Counted from the stretch's first letter, positions 1 through 6,695 are shown. The stretch: 15,223 nucleotides of DNA from Actinomycetota bacterium (GCA_017853815.1 JAFMIT010000032.1:1-15223); one strand, 5' to 3'. Program-made: numbers and translations. Notes: generated by a model not told the origin, from the letters alone.

Positions 1-13
1 GGAAGAGAACATC

Positions 14-30
14 ATCTGCCAGCGGCAGAT
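14..30 (-). terminator. Short hairpin just after csp
   Basis: ATCTGCC and GGCAGAT form a perfect 7-bp stem around a 3-nt loop. It starts 3 nt past the csp stop codon on the minus strand. Only a weakly T-rich stretch follows it, so it is at best a poor intrinsic terminator. It could also be a 3'-end stabilising hairpin or belong to a gene outside the window. Confidence 0.35.
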
Positions 31-33
31 TGA

Positions 34-417
34 TTAAACGTCGAGGTCGTCAGCAGTCGCGCGAAGAATGGTTGCAATCTTTGCAGCATGCGCATCGGCG
101 AGGTAGCGGCCTGACTTTAGATCTGACGCGACCTTGTCGAGCAGCACAATCACATCTTCAAGTTGAACAGCGAGAGTGTCTGCCGCTTTGCGATTGCCTT
201 TGACGATCGAAGGACGAGGATCGAGGATGCGCACGGACAGCGCCTGAGGACCACGCTTGCCGTCAGCGATGCCAAACTCCACGCGCTGGCCGGGCTTGAG
301 TGCTGCTGTGCCTTCAGGTAGGGCAGAGGCGTGAACGAACACGTCGGCTCCGTCTTCGGCTTGGATAAAGCCAAATCCCTGTTCAACCTTGAACCACTTC
401 ACTTTGCCAGTAGGCAT
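34..417 (-). CDS. Cold-shock domain protein with C-terminal extension
   Basis: Predicted cytoplasmic single-stranded RNA/DNA-binding protein of 127 residues. Residues 1-66 form a cold-shock OB fold starting MPTGKVKWF, with RNP1 GFGFI at 14-18 and RNP2 VFVHAS at 26-31. Classic CspA proteins end near residue 67. This one continues with a helical, amphipathic tail (about 78-127) resembling the actinobacterial CspB (Rv0871) type, including the linker GKRGPQALSVR. I chose the ATG at 415-417 because the family starts at MPTGKVKW and a GAGTGAGGG ribosome-binding stretch lies 6 nt upstream. A longer reading frame from a TTG at 507 adds 30 residues unlike any cold-shock protein. It is divergent from the membrane protein at 533. 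Confidence 0.92.
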   Translation of the reverse strand: MPTGKVKWFKVEQGFGFIQAEDGADVFVHASALPEGTAALKPGQRVEFGIADGKRGPQALSVRILDPRPSIVKGNRKAADTLAVQLEDVIVLLDKVASDLKSGRYLADAHAAKIATILRATADDLDV

Positions 418-450
418 GATGCCCTCACTCAATTCGCGCCCGAAAGCGTG

Positions 451-463
451 CCGCACTGTGCGG
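451..463. promoter_or_regulatory. Dyad CCGCAC-T-GTGCGG between csp and 533
   Basis: This is a perfect 6-bp inverted repeat around one central base, 34 bp upstream of the csp start and 58 bp before the start codon of the divergent gene. It could be a dimeric operator, or a hairpin in a csp 5' leader. Function is inference from position and symmetry only. Confidence 0.35.
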
Positions 464-520
464 ATGAGCCAAGGGTAGTCCGCAAAACTGACTTTGGTTC
501 TCCCCAAGACCCCCTGTAAG

Positions 521-526
521 TACGCT
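521..526 (+). promoter_or_regulatory. -10 element TACGCT, leaderless geometry
   Basis: TACGCT fits TANNNT and ends exactly 6 nt before the ATG at 533, so transcription would begin at or next to the A of the ATG. No Shine-Dalgarno sequence is present. No convincing -35 element is visible. Confidence 0.55.
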
Positions 527-532
527 TAGGGC

Positions 533-811
533 ATGAAATCCGCGCTTTTCGCCTCAGGCACTGCAGCTGACCGCTTGCAGCGTTTAGGTGGAATCGTGAC
601 CGTAATCGGGATGGTTTTGAGCCTGATTGCGATGTCCCCAGCGGTTTTCGGTGAAGTTCTCGCCCCCGTCTGGTGGGCGCTTTCGATGACAACCGGGCTT
701 GGACTCACGATTCTCTTGGTCGGCGTTCGCCGTGCCAGTGCGGCGCGTAGCCGCGCAGTTCGAGAGCTGACTGCCGCCCGCGACTCTGAACTCTCTTTAG
801 GAGAAAAATGA
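533..811 (+). CDS. Small two-helix membrane protein, unknown function
   Basis: A 92-residue protein I do not recognise. Two hydrophobic segments (about 19-40 and 46-66) are joined by a short loop with a WW pair. A basic stretch follows (RRASAARSRAVR, about 66-77), then a polar tail, so both ends are probably cytoplasmic. The start is supported by a TANNNT element 6 nt upstream, typical of leaderless actinobacterial genes. Its stop overlaps the start of the DUF3027 gene as ATGA, so the two are probably co-transcribed and translationally coupled. Being linked to a conserved actinobacterial gene argues that it is real. Function unknown. Confidence 0.8.
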   Translation: MKSALFASGTAADRLQRLGGIVTVIGMVLSLIAMSPAVFGEVLAPVWWALSMTTGLGLTILLVGVRRASAARSRAVRELTAARDSELSLGEK

Positions 812-1677
812 CCGTCTCCCTTGAATTGGTAGACCTCGCTCGACGAGCTCTGGCCGAAATTGTCGATCTTCAAGAGGTGGGCGACGTGCGCCAGTCTCTC
901 GAGATCGACGGCGCGACGGTGGTGCAGTTTGAATCAACCCACCCTGGCTATATCGGCTGGCATTGGTCGGTTGCCCTCAGCGGCTCGCCTCTCGGGGTCG
1001 ACGAAATGTGGATGGAGCCAGGCGATGGAGCTCTCGTGGCTAAGCCGTGGACTCCCTGGTCCGAGCGTATTCAGCCTGGCGACCTCGCGGCAGGCGATGT
1101 CATCCCCACTGCTCCTGATGATCCACGGTTGGCACCTGGTTACACAGGTCTTGATGATCTTGAAGAACTTGCTGAGCCCTTGCGTCCGCAGACATGGTCG
1201 CTTGGACTTGGTCGCGAGCGCGTCCTCTCTCCACTGGGCCTGGCCGACGCGGTCGATCGCTGGCGAGAAGGGGACAACGGGCCTCGCGCCGCGACCGCGC
1301 GATACGCCGACTTGCCGTGCTCTTCCTGCGGCTGGCTGATCACCGTTGGTGGCGGTCTTGGTCAGGCATTCGGTGTGTGTGCAAACGCGTTGTCACCCTC
1401 GGATGGTCGGTTGGTATCGATGGATCATGGCTGTGGTGCCCATTCAGAGACAGTGGTCGAAGCTGGGGTTGTGCCGGTGACTGAGCTGGTGATCGATGAG
1501 TTCGGATATGAAGCCATTGATCGTTCGGATTTGCCAGAACCAGTACGCGTAGATGACGTGGTTTCGAGTGTCGAAGACGGCGTTGTTACAGAAGGTGAAG
1601 ATGTTTCGGATGTTACAGAAGTGACAAACGACGAGCCCGACGCGTCACATGACGAAGGCCAATCAAACCCAGAATAA
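808..1677 (+). CDS. DUF3027 family protein
   Basis: A 289-residue soluble protein of the actinobacterial DUF3027 family, whose role is unknown. Recognisable blocks are HPGYIGWHW (45-53), WTPWSERIQPGDL (81-93), PTAPDDPRLAPGY (100-112) and a Cys-rich part: CSSC at 171-174, LGQAFGVCAN at 184-193 and DHGCGAHSE at 206-214. Cys171, Cys174, Cys191 and Cys209, with nearby His207 and His212, could bind a metal such as zinc; that is inference. The last 50 or so residues are an acidic, low-complexity tail outside the conserved domain. AGGAG lies a few bases before the ATG, which itself overlaps the previous stop by 4 bp. The 3' end overlaps the opposing DUF2530 gene by 65 bp. Rv0877 is the likely mycobacterial counterpart, from memory. 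Confidence 0.88.
   Translation: MTVSLELVDLARRALAEIVDLQEVGDVRQSLEIDGATVVQFESTHPGYIGWHWSVALSGSPLGVDEMWMEPGDGALVAKPWTPWSERIQPGDLAAGDVIPTAPDDPRLAPGYTGLDDLEELAEPLRPQTWSLGLGRERVLSPLGLADAVDRWREGDNGPRAATARYADLPCSSCGWLITVGGGLGQAFGVCANALSPSDGRLVSMDHGCGAHSETVVEAGVVPVTELVIDEFGYEAIDRSDLPEPVRVDDVVSSVEDGVVTEGEDVSDVTEVTNDEPDASHDEGQSNPE
1584..1621 (+). repeat. In-frame direct repeat TGTTACAGAAG
   Basis: Two identical 11-bp copies start at 1584 and 1611, 27 bp apart, so they are in frame and encode the repeated VTE in the acidic tail of the DUF3027 protein. On the minus strand each copy contains an in-frame TAA for the DUF2530 reading frame. The second copy supplies the actual stop and the first a back-up stop. 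Confidence 0.7.
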
Positions 1678-1864
1678 AACCAGCCGTCGCAATCTGTGGA
1701 AGTTCAGAAAACGCTGTATTTATAAGGCTTTCTCGCATTAGCCAGGCACCAACCATGATGATGAACCAGACGGCTGTGCCGACTTTGGCTACCCCAATTC
1801 CTGTGGCCTCGAGCGCAGGGATTTCTTTGCGCGCAGCAGGTCCTTCGGAAGGTTTTACATGCAT
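1613..1864 (-). CDS. DUF2530-type two-helix membrane protein
   Basis: An 83-residue protein with a polar N-terminus ending in PALEATG, two hydrophobic segments (about 25-41 and 51-67) and the closing motif GFILGLIGLRHVTRRARR. That order and the GLR..RRR ending match my memory of DUF2530 (Rv0879c-like) proteins, whose function is unknown. I chose the ATG at 1862-1864 because AAGG lies 8 nt upstream. A GTG at 1913-1915 would add 17 residues and cannot be excluded. The last 21 codons and stop lie antisense to the DUF3027 tail: Arg codons on this strand face Asp and Glu-rich codons on the other. It is divergent from the purine permease, with 167 bp between the starts. Confidence 0.75.
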   Translation of the reverse strand: MHVKPSEGPAARKEIPALEATGIGVAKVGTAVWFIIMVGAWLMRESLINTAFSELPQIATAGFILGLIGLRHVTRRARRLSLL

Positions 1865-1893
1865 GTAACCGACCTTAGCGCGAAACACCGCGC

Positions 1894-1911
1894 GTGTACT
1901 CGTTCGTACAC
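1894..1911. promoter_or_regulatory. Dyad GTGTAC-N6-GTACAC
   Basis: An 18-bp perfect inverted repeat with 6-bp arms and a 6-bp spacer, lying between the divergent DUF2530 and purine permease genes. Arm size and spacing suit a dimeric repressor. The site is 30 bp upstream of the DUF2530 start and 121 bp upstream of the permease start. No regulator can be named. Confidence 0.45.
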
Positions 1912-2031
1912 TCACGTTTGTTCTAGTGTCTGCCTAACGTCGTTCCAACACCGTCGTTGGCCTTCCTCGAATTGACGCCGCCTGAACCCATCTAGCTGCC
2001 CACCTGCATATCTACACAAGGAGTCCACCTC

Positions 2032-3480
2032 ATGGCTGAATCAGCCTTGGATCGTTACTTCGAAATTAGCGCCCGTGGTTCTGACCTCGGTCGCGAAATT
2101 CGCGGTGGCTTGGTCACGTTCTTGACCATGGCCTACATCGTTGTCCTCAACCCCCTCATTCTTGGCTTCACCCCAGACGTCAATGGCAAGTTCCTTGCCG
2201 GTGGCGACGCTCCAAACCTTCCTGCCATCGCAGCAGGCACTGCGCTTGTCGCTGGTCTGCTGACCATCCTCATGGGTGCAGTCGCGCGTTTCCCACTCGC
2301 ACTTGCGACCGGCCTTGGTCTCAACGCATTCGTTGCTTCCATCGCAGCTCGTTACGTTTCGTGGGAACAGGTCATGGGCTTCGTTGTTATCGAAGGTCTC
2401 ATCATCACTGTTCTTGTGCTCACTGGCTTCCGCGTTGCGGTGTTTAAGGCAGTTCCAACCCAGCTGAAGACCGCCATCTCGGTTGGTATCGGTTTGTTCA
2501 TCACGCTCATCGGTCTGGTGGATTCTGGCTTCGTACGCCGTACTGGTGCTGGTCCAGTTCCAGTGACTCTCGGTAACGGTGGCGAGCTTGTCGGTTGGCC
2601 AGTCCTCGTCTTCATCGTTGGCTTGTTGCTCATTGCGTTCTTGTACGCACGCAAGGTGAAGGGCGCAATCCTGATTGGCGTTCTCGTAGCGACAGTCCTC
2701 GCAGTGATTATCGAATCTGTTGCAAAGATTGGTCCATCGTTTATCTCTGCGACTGAGAGCAATCCAGCTGGTTGGGGCCTCAACGTTCCAGCACTTCCAG
2801 AATCGATTATTGCTTCGCCTAGCTTTGCCTCGCTTTTCAAGGTTGATCTGTTTGGTGGCTTCGCAGCTGCAGGCGCGGTGACTGCCGCGTTGTTGATCTT
2901 CACCCTCCTCATCACCGACTTCTTCGACACGATGGGCACGATGACTGCTATTGGTGCCGAAGCTGGCTTGCTGGATGCTGAAGGAAATGTTCCTAACGCT
3001 GACCGCGTGCTGTTGGTTGACTCCATCGCTGCCATTGCTGGTGGTGCTGCCGGTGTTTCTTCTAACACCTCGTACATCGAGTCTGCTTCAGGTGTTGGTG
3101 AAGGCGCTCGCACCGGCCTTGCTTCGGTTGTGACAGGTCTTGCATTCCTTGCAACGATCTTCTTGTCACCGCTGGTTGCAGTGGTTCCTTACGAAGCTGC
3201 TACCCCTGCGCTGATCATCGTCGGTTTCTTGATGATGACTCAGGTGAAGGACATCGACTGGAGCGATCTCACCATCGCGCTTCCAGCGTTCTTGACCATC
3301 GTTCTGATGCCATTCACCTACTCAATTGCTGTTGGTATTGGTGCCGGCTTCGTGACCCACGTAGTCCTGAAGACCGCTACCGGACGTGCCAAGGAAATTC
3401 ACTCACTGCTGTGGGTTGTTGCGGCTGCGTTCGTGGTGTTCTTCGCATCTGGCCCAGTGTCAGATTTGCTGGGAATTTAA
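2032..3480 (+). CDS. NCS2 purine permease, AzgA type (adenine/guanine/hypoxanthine)
   Basis: A 482-residue integral membrane protein that should import purine bases with protons. Diagnostic AzgA-branch motifs are TFLTMAYIVVLNP (29-41), GLGLNAF (94-100), TDFFDTMGTM (295-304) and NTSYIESASGVGEGARTGL (345-363). NCS2 carriers have 14 helices in two inverted repeats, and the hydrophobicity here fits. The NTSYIESASG block provides the conserved Glu/Ser substrate-site residues in the family. GGAG lies 8 nt before the ATG. It stands alone, between the divergent DUF2530 gene and a strong terminator, so it is probably monocistronic or shared only with the tiny ORF at 3548. Substrate within the purine group is not settled by sequence alone. 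Confidence 0.93.
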   Translation: MAESALDRYFEISARGSDLGREIRGGLVTFLTMAYIVVLNPLILGFTPDVNGKFLAGGDAPNLPAIAAGTALVAGLLTILMGAVARFPLALATGLGLNAFVASIAARYVSWEQVMGFVVIEGLIITVLVLTGFRVAVFKAVPTQLKTAISVGIGLFITLIGLVDSGFVRRTGAGPVPVTLGNGGELVGWPVLVFIVGLLLIAFLYARKVKGAILIGVLVATVLAVIIESVAKIGPSFISATESNPAGWGLNVPALPESIIASPSFASLFKVDLFGGFAAAGAVTAALLIFTLLITDFFDTMGTMTAIGAEAGLLDAEGNVPNADRVLLVDSIAAIAGGAAGVSSNTSYIESASGVGEGARTGLASVVTGLAFLATIFLSPLVAVVPYEAATPALIIVGFLMMTQVKDIDWSDLTIALPAFLTIVLMPFTYSIAVGIGAGFVTHVVLKTATGRAKEIHSLLWVVAAAFVVFFASGPVSDLLGI

Positions 3481-3494
3481 CTAGCGACTACACG

Positions 3495-3529
3495 AAAGAG
3501 GGCCGTCCGATTGTCGGGCGGCCCTCTTT
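3495..3529. terminator. Strong, probably bidirectional hairpin terminator
   Basis: Sixteen base pairs (one G-T) close a TTG loop. The stem begins AAAGAGGGCCG and ends CGGCCCTCTTT, so both strands finish in a short T run. It lies 15 bp after the permease stop and would also end minus-strand transcripts that run past the MFS gene stop at 3651. Confidence 0.9.
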
Positions 3530-3535
3530 GCATGT

Positions 3536-3541
3536 CAGGAT
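3536..3541 (+). promoter_or_regulatory. -10-like CAGGAT with TG extension
   Basis: TGT immediately precedes CAGGAT, which ends 6 nt before the ATG of the 31-codon ORF, the same geometry as other starts in this window. The AGGA inside it could instead act as a ribosome-binding site 7 nt upstream, so the two readings conflict. Confidence 0.35.
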
Positions 3542-3547
3542 AGGACC

Positions 3548-3643
3548 ATGACTCCACGTTTTCGTCGCTTAGTCACCTTGTTCGTTTTGTTTGGCATGAT
3601 TGCCGCGCTCTTGATTTCGTCGCTCTCAAATCTCGCGGGCTAA
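3548..3643 (+). CDS. Possible 31-aa single-helix membrane peptide
   Basis: A short ORF starting MTPRFRRLVTLFVLFG. Three arginines in the first seven residues are followed by a hydrophobic segment (about 8-25), then the polar ending SSLSNLAG. This is the pattern of a small single-pass protein with a cytoplasmic N-terminus. Support for reality: it nearly fills the space between the terminator and the convergent MFS gene (stop to stop gap of 7 bp), and it has either an AGGA ribosome-binding site or a leaderless -10 at the right distance. Evidence against: length alone gives little statistical weight. I do not recognise the family. It could be a conserved actinobacterial microprotein. Confidence 0.5.
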   Translation: MTPRFRRLVTLFVLFGMIAALLISSLSNLAG

Positions 3644-3650
3644 CGCCCAG

Positions 3651-4796
3651 TTACTGCGCAATGGGTCGCAGCAGAACAATGCCGATCGGCACGCAGAGAA
3701 GAACTGGAAAGAGCAGAAAAGCCGTATGAATATCGGCAAGCTGTGCAAGCACGCCGAGTAGGAGAGGCATCAACAGACTGCTGCCGCCCGTGGCGAATGC
3801 GGTCAGCGCGGAAGCGCGATCGGGCTGATTGCCGCCGGCCCGAAACAGACGGCTCAAACCGAGTGGCCAGTGACCTGCCATGGTGAATCCACAAAAAAAG
3901 AGTGCGATGAGCATGACGGTGGAATTGCTTGTGGACCAAAAACCCCAAAACGACGCCATCGTTGCGAACAGCGAGATCTTGAGTAGTCGCTCCGTCGGAA
4001 AACGCTTGGTCAATTGCCCTAAGAGCAGCCGACCCAGGAGCAGACCGCTGGTGAAAGTCGCGACAGAAGCCACGGCAGCTGCGTCACCAAGCCCACCCCA
4101 ACTTCGCATGAGATCTGTCGCCCAGGTGAGCAGAATGAATTCCGCGCCAGTCGTACAGGAGATCAAAAGCCAGGCCCACCAGTACAGCGCGGGTAGTGGA
4201 CCTTTGGTGTCGGTGTGATGGGCTTCGATTCTCGAATATGCGGCCACAGGCCCGCGAAGAACTTCGAGAATTACGAACGCGATTGCAGAAATCAGGATTC
4301 CAACGCGCCAGCCGAAGCCGGCACCAACGAGTGCACCGAGAACGAGTGGCGATAACAGCCCTGAGAGTGCTGCTCCAGAGTTTGCTTCAGTGACTGCAAC
4401 TGGTGCGGCAGTGCCGTGTTCGTTGTTAAGAAAACTGCTCGTCATCGTGACGATGATGGCCGCACACATGCCAGCAAAAAGGCTTGCGGTGAGACTGATA
4501 GCGGTATTCGGCGCCGCCACGAGCAGCGTGATGGCACCAGCAATTCCTAAACCAGCAGTGCGCAGCATTCGGCCGCGCCCCCAACGCGCCACAGCCCGAG
4601 ATGCCGTGGCGCCAGACACCAACGTTCCAAGCGCCATCGCAGACATGTGCAAAGACATCACGACAGGTGTAGTGCCCTGTTCGTCGCTCAACAGCGCCAT
4701 GGCGGGGCCGAGGGCGTAGACGTACCATCCGAAAGCACCCACCTGGCCGTAAGAAATCCAGGTAGACCGCTTTCGAGCGACGGTGAGTGATGTCAC
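3651..4796 (-). CDS. Major facilitator superfamily transporter
   Basis: A 381-residue protein with about 12 hydrophobic segments and an MFS loop 2-3 region (SRAVARWGRGRMLRTAG, about 66-82). A polar central loop with SRIEAHHTDTKGPLP separates the two halves, and LTKRFPTERLLKIS is the equivalent loop of the second half. The substrate cannot be assigned. The GTG start overlaps the serC stop as GTGA, so it is most likely translated by coupling from serC. Linkage to serine synthesis might suggest export of an amino acid or related compound, but that is only inference. The 3' end converges on the 31-aa ORF. In M. tuberculosis an MFS gene (Rv0876c) sits near DUF3027, though orthology is not shown. 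Confidence 0.88.
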   Translation of the reverse strand: MTSLTVARKRSTWISYGQVGAFGWYVYALGPAMALLSDEQGTTPVVMSLHMSAMALGTLVSGATASRAVARWGRGRMLRTAGLGIAGAITLLVAAPNTAISLTASLFAGMCAAIIVTMTSSFLNNEHGTAAPVAVTEANSGAALSGLLSPLVLGALVGAGFGWRVGILISAIAFVILEVLRGPVAAYSRIEAHHTDTKGPLPALYWWAWLLISCTTGAEFILLTWATDLMRSWGGLGDAAAVASVATFTSGLLLGRLLLGQLTKRFPTERLLKISLFATMASFWGFWSTSNSTVMLIALFFCGFTMAGHWPLGLSRLFRAGGNQPDRASALTAFATGGSSLLMPLLLGVLAQLADIHTAFLLFPVLLCVPIGIVLLRPIAQ

Positions 4797-5923
4797 TTCA
4801 GGTTGCTGACAATCCAGTCGATGCAGCGAGTGAGCTGGTGAACATCAGATGGCTCAACAGCAGGGAACATCGCGATCCGAAGCTGATTGCGGCCGAGTTT
4901 GCGGTAAGGCTCGGTGTCCACAATGCCGTTCGCGCGCAGCACTTTGGCAATGACGGTGGCGTCGATGGCATCATCGAAATCGATTGTGCCAATGACCTGC
5001 GAGCGAAGTGCGGGGTCCGTGACATATGGCGTTGCGAAATCGCTGGCTTCTGCCCAGTTGTACAGCGTTGAGGATGACTCGGCGGTGCGAGCAACACACC
5101 AGTCGAGCCCGCCATTGCTATTCATCCAATCGAGCTGCTCCGCCATCATCAGGATGGTGGCGAGCGCTGGCGTGTTGTACGTCTGATCCAGCACTGAGTT
5201 ATCGATAGCGGTCACAAGATCAAGAAACGCTGGAATGTAGCGACCAGATTCTTTGATTTCTTTCGCACGCGCAATCGCGCGAGGCGACATGAGTGCGAAC
5301 CAGATGCCACCGTCTGAACCGAAAGACTTCTGGGGAGCAAAGTAGTACACGTCGACCTGTGACATGTCGACAGGCAAACCGCCGGCGCCAGACGTCGCAT
5401 CGACGACGAACAACGCGTCATCATCGATTCCTGCTGGGCGGGTCAATGTGACGGCTACACCGGTCGACGTTTCGTTGTGAGGGGTGGCGTACATGTCGAT
5501 GCCAGCTGCAGGTGCAAACTGTGGCGCACTGCCGGGTTCACTCTTAATGACACTCTGTTCACCGACGAACGGCGCGTCTTTTGCGGCCGCTGCGAACTTC
5601 GAACCAAACTCGCCGAACGTCAAGAACTGGCCGCGATCGCGCAGCAGACCGAATACTGCGACTTCCCAGAATGCCGTCGAGCCGCCATTGCCGAGAACAA
5701 CTTCGTAGCCCTCTGGCAGGTTAAAAAGCTGGGTCAGGCCAGCGCGCACGCGACCGACCTGAGACTTCACGGCCTTTTGGCGATGCGAGGTGCCCATCAC
5801 GGTGGTTGCCGCAGCAGTCACAGCAGCAATTTGCTCTGGTCGAACCTTGCTAGGTCCAGCACCAAAACGGCCATCGGCAGGCTTGAGTTCTGTTGGAATC
5901 ACGAGAGTGGTTGGGTCAGTCAC
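4793..5923 (-). CDS. serC: Phosphoserine aminotransferase, actinobacterial type
   Basis: A 376-residue cytoplasmic PLP enzyme that transfers the amino group of glutamate to 3-phosphohydroxypyruvate, giving phosphoserine (serine pathway). The N-terminus has DGRFGAGPSKVRPEQ (17-31) and MGTSHRQK (43-50). GNGGSTAFWE (78-87) corresponds to the phosphate/cofactor site. VVDATSGAGG (173-182) holds the Asp that pairs with the PLP ring, and APQKSFGSDGG carries the Schiff-base lysine, Lys199. The C-terminal NQLRIAMFPAVEP is also typical. The whole matches the branch found in actinobacteria rather than E. coli SerC. The GTG start is supported by GAGGA 7 nt upstream. It leads an operon with the MFS gene and is divergent from pdxH. 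The SerC reaction also serves vitamin B6 synthesis in proteobacteria, but actinobacteria usually make PLP through PdxST. Confidence 0.96.
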   Translation of the reverse strand: MTDPTTLVIPTELKPADGRFGAGPSKVRPEQIAAVTAAATTVMGTSHRQKAVKSQVGRVRAGLTQLFNLPEGYEVVLGNGGSTAFWEVAVFGLLRDRGQFLTFGEFGSKFAAAAKDAPFVGEQSVIKSEPGSAPQFAPAAGIDMYATPHNETSTGVAVTLTRPAGIDDDALFVVDATSGAGGLPVDMSQVDVYYFAPQKSFGSDGGIWFALMSPRAIARAKEIKESGRYIPAFLDLVTAIDNSVLDQTYNTPALATILMMAEQLDWMNSNGGLDWCVARTAESSSTLYNWAEASDFATPYVTDPALRSQVIGTIDFDDAIDATVIAKVLRANGIVDTEPYRKLGRNQLRIAMFPAVEPSDVHQLTRCIDWIVSNLK

Positions 5924-5956
5924 GACTACGTCCTCAGAATTGGGGGCAAGGAGAGA

Positions 5957-5962
5957 ATTCTA
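5957..5962 (-). promoter_or_regulatory. -10 element TAGAAT for serC
   Basis: TAGAAT on the minus strand is the best -10 match in the 89-bp serC/pdxH spacer. It would give a leader of roughly 25 nt that includes the GAGGA ribosome-binding site. No clear -35 element is visible. Confidence 0.45.
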
Positions 5963-6000
5963 AAAGACCAAACCGAAGTGCTTTGCCGCCTTTCATGTGC

Positions 6001-6006
6001 TGAGAT
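6001..6006 (+). promoter_or_regulatory. Extended -10 TGC-TGAGAT, leaderless pdxH
   Basis: TGAGAT with TG one base upstream ends 6 nt before the pdxH GTG. No Shine-Dalgarno sequence with suitable spacing exists. The hexamer is a weak match to TANNNT, so this relies partly on the repeated geometry elsewhere in the window. Confidence 0.4.
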
Positions 6007-6012
6007 GGGGTT

Positions 6013-6684
6013 GTGACGGATTCCACGCCTTATGGCGAATTGCGCGTTAATTACGAAGGGGAGACCCTCGATATTGCGGACGTTTGTCCTGCTCCGCTGG
6101 CTCAGTTTGAGTCGTGGTTTGAGGATGTCCTCGCCGCCAAGTTGCCCGAGCCAAATGCCATGGTGATTGCCACGGCGACCAAGGTTGGTCAACCTTCGGC
6201 TCGGCATGTGTTGTTGAAACAAGCCGATGCCCGAGGCTTCGTCTTCTACACAAACTATGACTCTCGCAAGGGTCGAGAACTCCAAGAGAATCCCAAGGCG
6301 AGCCTTGTGTTCCCTTGGTTTGCGATGTATCGCCAGGTTGTCGTGATCGGGCGGGTTGAGAAAGTGAGCCGAGAAGAATCCGCTGAGTACTTTGCGACTC
6401 GTCCGCATGGTTCGCGCATTGGCGCAAGCGTCAGTCATCAGTCTGAAGAGTTGGCGTCGCGCGAGGAGCTTGATGCGCGCTGGCAATCGCTGGCCGAGCG
6501 GTATCCAGACGAAGTGCCACTTCCGGATTCTTGGGGTGGCTTCGTGGTGATTCCAGAGAGCATTGAATTTTGGGCTGGTCGTCGGTCGCGGTTGCATGAT
6601 CGCATTCAGTATGTCCACGGTGGTGGCGTGAACGTGTCGATGACTGATGCGACCCAGTGGACGATTCGGCGACTGTCTCCCTGA
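6013..6684 (+). CDS. pdxH: Pyridoxamine/pyridoxine 5'-phosphate oxidase
   Basis: A 223-residue FMN enzyme that oxidises pyridoxine or pyridoxamine phosphate to PLP, for B6 salvage in the cytoplasm. Conserved blocks in order: SARHVLLKQAD (62-72), GFVFYTNYDSRKGREL (75-90) for FMN and phosphate binding, RQVVVIGRVEKV (107-118), YFATRPHGSRIGASVSHQS (126-144), and the substrate-closing end IEFWAGRRSRLHDR (184-197) followed by WTIRRLSP at the C-terminus. Length matches the family. GTG is the only sensible start. It ends 11 bp from the converging photolyase stop with no visible terminator between them. Placement next to serC, a PLP enzyme, is a pairing I recall from other actinobacteria, often with a citrate synthase gene nearby; none is present here. 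Confidence 0.95.
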   Translation: MTDSTPYGELRVNYEGETLDIADVCPAPLAQFESWFEDVLAAKLPEPNAMVIATATKVGQPSARHVLLKQADARGFVFYTNYDSRKGRELQENPKASLVFPWFAMYRQVVVIGRVEKVSREESAEYFATRPHGSRIGASVSHQSEELASREELDARWQSLAERYPDEVPLPDSWGGFVVIPESIEFWAGRRSRLHDRIQYVHGGGVNVSMTDATQWTIRRLSP

Positions 6685-6695
6685 GCAGTGGTCGG

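Noticed and set aside
418..507. 30-residue N-terminal extension of the cold-shock protein
   Set aside because: It begins at a TTG without ribosome-binding site, while the ATG at 417 matches the family start and has one.
1972..1998. TTGACG and TAGCTG as a promoter for the purine permease
   Set aside because: Spacing is only 15 bp and the -10 match is poor; I cannot place the permease promoter with confidence.
2352..3113. 253-codon open frame on the minus strand opposite the purine permease
   Set aside because: It is antisense to conserved permease motifs, has no domain pattern and low-complexity Pro/Ala/Thr-rich composition; it is a shadow frame.
5477..6016. 179-codon plus-strand frame opposite serC
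   Set aside because: It is antisense to the SerC N-terminus and its Cys/Arg-rich composition is typical of a shadow frame.
5926..6618. 230-codon minus-strand frame opposite pdxH
   Set aside because: The plus strand encodes all conserved PdxH motifs in this interval; the opposite frame resembles no family.
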